Below are positions 57,946 through 64,000 of a stretch of 64,000 nt of DNA, in pieces. Origin of the DNA: Diphasiastrum complanatum. Taxonomy: Eukaryota; Streptophyta; Lycopodiopsida; Lycopodiales; Lycopodiaceae. The stretch's first letter is position 1, and each line of letters starts with the position of its first letter. Below the pieces are notes generated by a model. It made no database searches and had not been told where the DNA came from. It saw nothing but the letters and a program-made list of their open reading frames with translations. The position numbers and the translations under genes were made by a program. The stretch is from positions 12,074,107 to 12,138,106 of the forward strand of contig CM055106.1 of NCBI GenBank assembly GCA_029204225.1, given 5' to 3'.

Positions 57946-58105
57946 AAAATCAAGGTGGCCTAGAGCATGAAAAAACACAATTCTAGACACCAAAGTTTAG
58001 TGGAAGCTTGAAAAGACCACATGCAACAACATGCATTGACATGCAAGGACGTTTAAGCAACATGCAAGCTCATGCAACAACATGCAAGAGCATGCACTGA
58101 CCATG
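57946..58105 (-). repeat. 5' terminal repeat of the TR-GAG element
   Basis: A direct repeat of 56,535-56,738 without its 47-bp block. Its outer (58,105) boundary is uncertain because the first 25 bp do not match. Confidence 0.7.
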
Positions 58106-59338
58106 CACTGGAAAAATCAGATTCAGATTGACTTCTAAATGCTTCTACTCGTAAGGAATGACAGAGTCTATGCAATAGAAATCTTGTGTAATTGATTTCA
58201 GTCAATTCTAACTATCCACTGAGGAGAAATGAAGGAACAAGCAAATCAGATGCAGCGCCCAATCAGATCTGAATGATGGCTATTCTGATCATGAAAACAC
58301 TTTGATCGAAGCTAGAAAACATAGGAATAGTAGCGCCCTCCTCCAAGGATCAGTATGCAATTGTCCTCATCGAAATCTGATGAGAGGAGAGGGAGAAACA
58401 AGCACAGGATCAGATCAGATCCTACTGTGACCTCCTACAAGTATTCAGATCAAGGAGACAATGAAAAATGATGAAGATGGAAGATGATTCCATTCAACAC
58501 ACTCTCCAACTCATGGAGACTCTATAAACTTAGTAGTCAGTCGCAACCACAATCTAGTATCTTGAATCAACGAGTCCTAAGTCCTATAACTTATTAAGTC
58601 GTATATCAACGTTTGGAGTCGTCAATCTGGACATTGTAGTCTGTTACTAGTTAGAGACTAGAGTATATACTATATGGCACCCTAAACTCCAAAGAATGTT
58701 TGAACCGGCCGATTCAAACCCAAGCCAGCAAATTCAAACTAATTTGAATCATTAGCCGATTTGAATCTCCATTTCAAATCGAGGCATGAAACTTTTCGAA
58801 GACTACGTGTATAAGTGTGACGTGTCTTGCTATCAGTACCTAATATTGTGTTTCAAACCTATGTTGAAGAGATTTTCAATTTTCTTAAGTCACAAAGTTA
58901 TCAATCATAACAGCGAACATTTTCACCATTATTCACTCAACATCTAAGATTCGAGAATTAGCAGCCAAGATGCGAGTAATTGTAGTTTGGACTCCAAAAT
59001 CATCACTCTACAGACTATGATGACATTATAATTTACATCCTAAACCCTAAACTAGCACCTTCTTTTTGTTGTAATCGAAGCCTTGAATCAAAACCAACAT
59101 ATTTTTTCAAAACCATAATTTCAATTCCAACTTCAAAGGTTCAACTTCTAGGGAGGATTAGAATTGGGTTAAATCAGGGCGGGCCCTGAAAAATTGAATA
59201 TGCTATGCCATAGAATAGAATCTCACAAATAATTTTGTGTTTCTGAGAATGAAAATTTGCCCAGACCTAGCTAGCTAATACTTTCAAAGTTTATATCATT
59301 CCCTAGCATATTCGATGTAGAAATGAGTACTATAGTTA
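58106..59338. other. Non-coding stretch, nothing recognised
   Basis: No ORF over 60 codons with a known motif occurs here. It may include decayed retroelement leader sequence. Confidence 0.5.
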
Positions 59339-59346
59339 CTTGAGTG
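59339..59346. repeat. 8-bp target-site duplication, left copy
   Basis: CTTGAGTG, identical to 59,788-59,795. Confidence 0.9.
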
Positions 59347-59787
59347 CATAGAACCGTGGGTTCTAGGAACCGTGGAAGGAACCGTACCACGGTTCCTTGA
59401 ACCGTGGTACGGCTCATGTAAAAAAAAAATTAATTAATTAACCCCCAAAACCCCTCAAAGCTCGCTTTTGTCCCTCTCTCTCTGTCTCCCTCTCTCTTAT
59501 CAATTTTTGCCCCTCTCTCTCTGTCTCCCACTCTCTTACCAATTTGGGAGATTAAATCATTTGAAGTTAATAATCTAAGTAGGGAGAATCTGCTTTTTCT
59601 GAAAAACAAATTGGCATTTTTCTAGCAATTTTTTGGGCTATTTTTGGGGGTGGGACAAAAAAAAATTAATTGATTAATTATTCAGTACGGTTCACCACGG
59701 TTCTGGGCAAAAATTTTAAAGAACCGTACGGTTCACTGTACGGTTCTCAGAACCGTGGTGAACCGTTAACGGTTCATTAATTCTATG
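59347..59787. mobile_element. hAT-type MITE, 441 bp
   Basis: It starts CATAGAACCGTGG and ends TTCTATG, giving terminal inverted repeats CATAGAA/TTCTATG, flanked by a perfect 8-bp duplication. Both ends carry clustered, alternating-orientation AACCGTGG/ACGGTTC motifs that fold back on each other. The middle has a two-copy CT-rich repeat (tccctctctctctgtctccc). There is no ORF. The CATAG ends are shared with the larger hAT at 44,049-46,196, although the sub-terminal motif differs. Confidence 0.9.
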
Positions 59788-59795
59788 CTTGAGTG
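59788..59795. repeat. 8-bp target-site duplication, right copy
   Basis: CTTGAGTG, matching 59,339-59,346. Confidence 0.9.
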
Positions 59796-60560
59796 TGACG
59801 TCTAAAAACATTGTGCATGTCATGAGATAACATCAATAAGTCATGTCATTTCAAAAAAAAGAATATTCCAAAAGCAAAAAATTTGTCAAATTTTGTATAT
59901 CATGGCAACTTATCTCTAGTCTTCAAATGATATCAAAAAACAAAGAGTGATTGGTTTAGAAAGAGGCAACAATACCTCCCCAATTAGCAAAAAATAAAAC
60001 ACTCCTTTGTCTCAACTTCTCTTATAGTACACATTTGACAAATCTTATCTTCTCAAGAAGACCCGGAAGGAACAACCTATCTCCATCTACAGCTATTGTG
60101 AAGAAACGCTCAATTTTCCCAAAGTAAACCAAAGTCTATGACATGCCCCACTCTAGCTAAAAAGGTCGATACAAGTCTAGATTGACCCCCTATGGGCGTA
60201 ACCAAACTGTGTGAACATAGAACTTGTGAATGAAACACTGGACATATGAGAGGGTTCCCTCTAGATGATGTGATAAGGAGGTGCCAAATGAACCTAATAC
60301 ATGTATTTCATAAGAACACCAAGACAAACAATGTCCCTGCTCATCAAGCTCTATAGATGATACAAATGCTAACCATGGATATTGCCATATTTTCACCTAC
60401 TCACATCACTGCCACCAAATGCCATGAATCTTTGCATAACAATGATCAACATATAAAATAGCCTCCCCGAACAAGTGGCATAGGAAATAACCTGGCATGG
60501 AATTGAGGATTTGCTTCGTAACATCCATCACAACACAAAAGTCTGAAAATGTGAAAAGCT
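59796..60560. other. Non-coding stretch, nothing recognised
   Basis: The minus-strand ORF at 60,396-60,190 has no motif and is not supported as a gene. Confidence 0.45.
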
Positions 60561-60563
60561 AGC

Positions 60564-61106
60564 CTAGTCAAACATTGCAAGACCAATACAGCATGCCTCT
60601 ATCGGGTACACACAAGTGGGAGTGACCAAAGCATAAGAAGGTGCTAACATTACACATTCCCTATATGCCTTGTCATTATTAGCATTTTTGGCGCCGTGGT
60701 TTTTACCCCTTGATTGGTTTTTTGAGTTGTTTGACACAACAAGAGCTTTGTGATTGTGCATTTCCTTTTGATGTCTGTTGTTCAAGGATCTTAATTGTTC
60801 TTGTATAAAAATTCCAACCACATCTTCGTAGCTTGGAGGTTTCTCACGTACATTAAGAGTGGTGACTAGATGTTAGAAATTTTGTAGAAGCCCATTCAGG
60901 TACACTTACTATGTCAAGATCATCAACTTCCTTGCCAACATCTTTAAGTTGATCTACCACTTCTTTTATCCTCATCAAATAGGGTGTCATTGCTTCTCCC
61001 TCATTCCTCTTTAACCTATGGAATTTCTGCTCAAGGGACAAGATCGTAGTTGTAGATGTCGCTTCAAACATTTGCTAGAACTTTTCTCAAGCCTCTCTAG
61101 CAGTTG
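60564..61106 (-). pseudogene. Copia gag relic
   Basis: The minus frame shows MFEATSTTTILSLEQKFHRL and VDQLKDVGKEVDDLDI (61,071-60,910). After a break comes YEDVVGIFIQEQLRSLN and a basic stretch (KNQSRGKNHGAKN), the usual gag order before the zinc knuckle, which is not readable. It is cut at about 61,106 by a plus-strand LTR. Confidence 0.65.
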
Positions 61107-61600
61107 TTGTCAAAAATAGAAACACGGACCCTTATGTCAAGTTTCTATGGTCTAATGTCAAGTTTAATGTTAAGCTTAGACCCCACCAATGTTGTATACC
61201 CATGGAGAGCTTTATTTTTTATGTTAAATCACCTTGTAAGGTTATGAGGCCCATTCTAAAAATGGCCTTTAGAGTCCATACGAGTTTGACACTTCATATT
61301 CACTCCTACAAGAGTTACGTTTGTTGGCTATTCAATTCCATGGGCTATTTGTGTTTGGCTCTCATTCTTGATTCTTTACGTCTACCATGTCCAATCTATT
61401 TGTATCTCTCCACATTAGGAGAGCATAGTGGGATTCGTTTGTGCAATACAAGTTTTGAGTTTTCTCTCTCAATTTTAGCTTCCTCTTTCTTGAAGATTGT
61501 TGTTCTATGGCTGTCCACTATTTTTCAGATTTGAAAGTGTTCAATGTTCTTGATTGTTAGAATCTTAGATTTAGCCCAATGGCATTTGAAATCACCTACA
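61107..61600 (+). repeat. Copia 5' LTR (about 490 bp)
   Basis: It ends CCTACA next to a Met PBS at 61,603 and contains TC-rich and T-rich blocks near 61,460-61,500. Its left edge is taken where the minus-strand gag relic stops. No matching 3' LTR lies in the window. Confidence 0.55.
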
Positions 61601-61602
61601 TT

Positions 61603-61616
61603 TGGTATCAGAGCAA
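61603..61616 (+). promoter_or_regulatory. Primer binding site, initiator-Met tRNA type
   Basis: TGGTATCAGAGCAAC follows the LTR end by two bases. The first 12 bases match the plant Copia PBS. Confidence 0.85.
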
Positions 61617-61930
61617 CTAAAATCCAATCTCCTCCAAATTTTGCATTTTTCAGTATAAGAATCTTGGCATCCTTGTAAGGTATCTCTGTTCATATCACTT
61701 TTTTGGTGCAGATTTCTATTAAAAGTGATATGCAGGGCTCTTAGCTACTCAAAGGGGCAAAGTTTGATCTATAACTTGCATGCTAAAACTGAAATTTCAG
61801 CAAGTTATGGCAATTCTCTCTCACTCTGCAAAAGGAGCAGGAGGCATATCTGGTTTTTTGATCAGATTTTACCTATAAGGGCTTTTCTAATCTTGTTTGT
61901 GTGGTTTCTAAGAAGATCTTTACATACTTC

Positions 61931-62212
61931 ATGGCTGAAAAGGGAAATTTTATTTTCCTTGGTCAAAGTTCCAAATTAGATGGTAAAAATTAAATCAAGA
62001 ATCTTTTGGTTTGTTAGATCTATGGAAATTTGACAACAGGAGAAGAAAAATCTGCTCCTCCTAAAAATGATACATGTGATGAGGATGATGCAACTTTCAA
62101 GAGGAAAAAGGTTTTTGATAAAAGAGCTAGTAGAGCACCAGCCATAATCAATGTGTCTATTAAAGAGCGAGCACCCCTGCTTCACTCCTATAGTGCTAAT
62201 GATCAACTATGA
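61931..62212 (+). pseudogene. Copia gag N-terminus, truncated
   Basis: MAEKGNFIFLGQSSKLDGKN starts 0.33 kb after the PBS and resembles the start of Copia gag (KLDG motif). A broken continuation shows DEDDATFKRKKVFDKRASRA and AIINVSIKER, which fit the gag core. It ends at the LINE fragment at 62,203. Confidence 0.6.
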
Positions 62213-62580
62213 TGTGCCCTCTCACGATCGAAAATCTCCCACCCACCTTTCATATATATTTTATCAAGCTTCCTCAACCTGTAGATAAGCATATGGCATG
62301 GTACCGAATCAAACACTTGCCTAAAGTCGACAAAGCAACAATAGAATTTCTCCCTCCTATGTCTCATACCTTCAATGAGTGCCCTAAGAATGAATATATG
62401 GTTTGAGTGGTGTGCCCTAAAGATATCATGCCCCATAATATGCAGTTGTCAAGTCTCAGCCTCTCTTCTCATTGTTGTCTCAAGAACATTTCTATAGACC
62501 TTAGCCATGATGTGTTCAATCATAATGGTGTGATAGTTGTTTGGCACAATCAGGTCACCGACTTTCTAGAATGAATGAAT
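62203..62580 (-). pseudogene. LINE (non-LTR) reverse transcriptase fragment
   Basis: The minus frame reads YHTIMIEHIMAKVYRNVLE, then NHIFILRALIEGMRHR and YCCFVDFRQVFDSVPCHML. These correspond to RT motifs 0-2 of non-LTR elements (usual text CFVDFRKAFDTVP). There is one stop near 62,453. Only about 120 codons remain; endonuclease and the rest of RT are absent. Confidence 0.8.
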
Positions 62581-62599
62581 ATATTGGTGCTCCAAGAAG

Positions 62600-63105
62600 A
62601 TAATAAAGCTAGATATAACAACACAGTTAAGAATAGTGGCCAAGGATGGAGAATTTGACCTCGAGATCCTCAAAATCACAAGCGCAGGTCCTTGTCCGCT
62701 TATTGACGACTTTATGCATGATCTGTGGAGTGAATAAACTACATACAACATCGGTGTTAAGATGTGTGATCAGGGTAGGAGAAACAATGTTTATAGCACA
62801 GATAAACAAGCACAGTTTCATTTATGTCTTTTCTACATATGATCTATTGAGTGAATAAAGAGAACTAAAAAGGTCTAGGTGAAATGATAGTCGGAGTGGA
62901 GGTGGGTACTCTATATAGGGTGGTGATGTACTAGGTTCAAGCATATAGATCAATGAAAGGAGGAAGAGGGAGAAGGTTGTGGTCATGCCAAACCAATTCG
63001 ATAATGAGTTGTACAAGGTCTAGGAGTCTTTTTATCAGCCTCCATATAGGCAGCCTTCTTACATCTTCATTAGAATTTAATAGTCATGTTTGGCTTGAAG
63101 GAGAA
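62600..63105. other. Non-coding stretch, nothing recognised
   Basis: Several short ORFs on both strands lack motifs. It may be further decayed LINE sequence. Confidence 0.45.
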
Positions 63106-63109
63106 GGTG

Positions 63110-63505
63110 GGAGGAGGTGCGAGCCAAGACAATGTGGAGATGGAGTTGATAACAATGTGGAGATGGAGCCTCGTGTTGAACATGAAATGGAGGGATGTAG
63201 CCATGTGGAAAGCGTAGGTGAAAAGATTCTCTCGTGATCCCAATGAAGTACCCAATGGTTTAAGATAGAGTAGCGATTGGAGCTAGTCCTAGCATAGTGC
63301 AAGCCGAGACAACGTGGAGATGGAGCTGACGACATTCCCCTCATACCCAATATTATATGGGGAATTTATGACAGGAGTTTGGTTTGTGTTGGTTGGACAT
63401 GAAAGATGTAGCCATGTGGAAAGCATAGGCGAGAAAACTCGCTTGTGATCCCAATGAAAGCATCCAATGGTTTTTGGTGTGAGTCCTAACATAGGGGGAT
63501 ATCGT
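63110..63505. repeat. Imperfect tandem duplication, units of about 180-210 bp
   Basis: Shared blocks are agccaagacaa(t/c)gtggagatgg (63,121 and 63,302), gatgtagccatgtggaaagc (63,194 and 63,405) and gtgatcccaatgaa (63,233 and 63,446). Spacing grows from 180 to about 211 bp, so an indel lies inside one unit. Confidence 0.8.
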
Positions 63506-63509
63506 GGAT

Positions 63510-64000
63510 TTGAATGGTAAGACTAACTGCGCAACTACCTATTCTATAGCAAAACTACCAGTGGTAGCTATCATCAGTTCTAAATCACAGATCCTTTAGT
63601 TATCGTGTATCCATCTACGCCAACTATCTACAAAATGTAGTGATTGAAGATGAACATGTGGAGGATTGATGGTGGGAAAGCATCTTTGCATCATTTGATG
63701 AATCTGCACCTGAATACAACTGGATGCTAGCTATGAACGCAATCACAGCTTTCAATATCAACAAGGAATAGATTGACAATACATCAAGCAATCTAACAAT
63801 CTCCCACAAAGAATGGCAAATACCATCACATAGTCCACGATAGTTTCTTTGCCTTTTCTCAAACCTTTAAGTTGCCCAATTCAATCCTCAAAGGCTAAGA
63901 CCATACGGTTTACTTGCTGCAGACTTGGAAGTTTTTAAGTACCAGAAAAATAGCAGCAAACAATGTTGTTGATTTTGAGAGATTATTTTGCTCTCCTTGG
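63510..64000. other. Non-coding right edge, nothing recognised
   Basis: No motif, LTR or coding signature is visible. Confidence 0.45.

Larger units (their letters stand above)
56535..58105 (-). mobile_element. Gag-only terminal-repeat retrotransposon (TR-GAG type)
   Basis: Short direct repeats (56,535-56,738 and 57,946-58,105) flank only a gag gene. In minus orientation the left repeat follows a G-rich tract (cttgaggggg, about 56,749) and begins TGTTTCAAC. The right repeat ends in GATTTTGCA next to a Met PBS. The total is 1.57 kb with no protease, integrase or RT. Known TR-GAG elements have this layout and depend on autonomous Copia elements. The repeats differ by a 47-bp block at about 56,600-56,646, present only in the left copy, and by point changes, so the insertion is not recent. 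Confidence 0.75.

Noticed and set aside
60190-60396. Minus-strand ORF considered as an N-terminal importin exon
   Set aside because: No importin-like helix, no matching splice sites and no phase match.

Overview
This window is nuclear DNA of a land plant with a repeat-rich genome. It holds one recognisable host gene, an importin-13/transportin-SR type nuclear import receptor on the minus strand (exons between about 40.7 and 54.8 kb). The rest is mostly decayed, nested transposable elements of plant type: Ty1/copia, Ty3/gypsy (including a chromodomain-bearing chromovirus), LINEs, hAT DNA transposons and gag-only terminal-repeat elements. GT-AG introns, PBS sequences matching plant initiator-Met and Asp tRNAs, and AT-rich non-coding DNA support a plant. 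The heavy decay and 5-kb introns suggest a large genome (fern, gymnosperm or similar), but that is inference. No tRNA gene, rRNA gene, CRISPR array or bacterial-type operon is seen.

Layout. 0-6.2 kb: a Copia pol relic with its 3' LTR start, a second Copia relic (gag to integrase) fused at about 4,815 to the 3' half of a chromovirus, then the chromovirus LTR. 6.2-9.7 kb: LINE tails and non-coding AT-rich DNA. 9.7-13.74 kb: the best preserved Copia element (LTR end, Met PBS, gag, protease, integrase, partial RT), cut off by a minus-strand non-autonomous LTR element (13.74-16.09 kb) that carries an Asp-tRNA PBS and a 1.24-kb foldback palindrome. 16.1-18.8 kb: a plus-strand Gypsy fragment ending inside RT, repeat X, and a chromovirus 5' LTR with PBS. 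19.1-31 kb: minus-strand Gypsy material. This includes an unusual ORF of about 590 codons 3' of integrase, a pol (RT to integrase), and a second gag/integrase block inserted in the first element's RT. 31-34.6 kb: weak relics. 34.6-36.57 kb: a plus-strand Gypsy pol. 36.57-40.13 kb: a Copia element of the same family as the one at 10-13.7 kb, with a long (TC)n tract in its LTR.

40.7-54.8 kb: twelve exons of the importin can be joined with canonical GT-AG splice sites into one uninterrupted frame of 852 codons. The N-terminal part (roughly 100-170 residues) was not found with confidence. A 5.3-kb intron contains a Copia relic interrupted by a 2.15-kb hAT element with exact 8-bp target-site duplications and a BED-finger gene fragment. 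Other introns contain LINE tails and a tandem duplication that copies a splice donor. 55.5-58.1 kb: an internally deleted LINE (ORF1 plus 3' tail) abutting a gag-only terminal-repeat element. 59.35-59.79 kb: a hAT MITE with the same CATAG ends and a perfect 8-bp TSD. 60.5-64 kb: Copia gag relics, an LTR with Met PBS, a LINE RT fragment and a tandem duplication.

Apart from the importin, nothing here looks functional. Every transposon coding region seen carries stops, frameshifts, truncations or catalytic changes.
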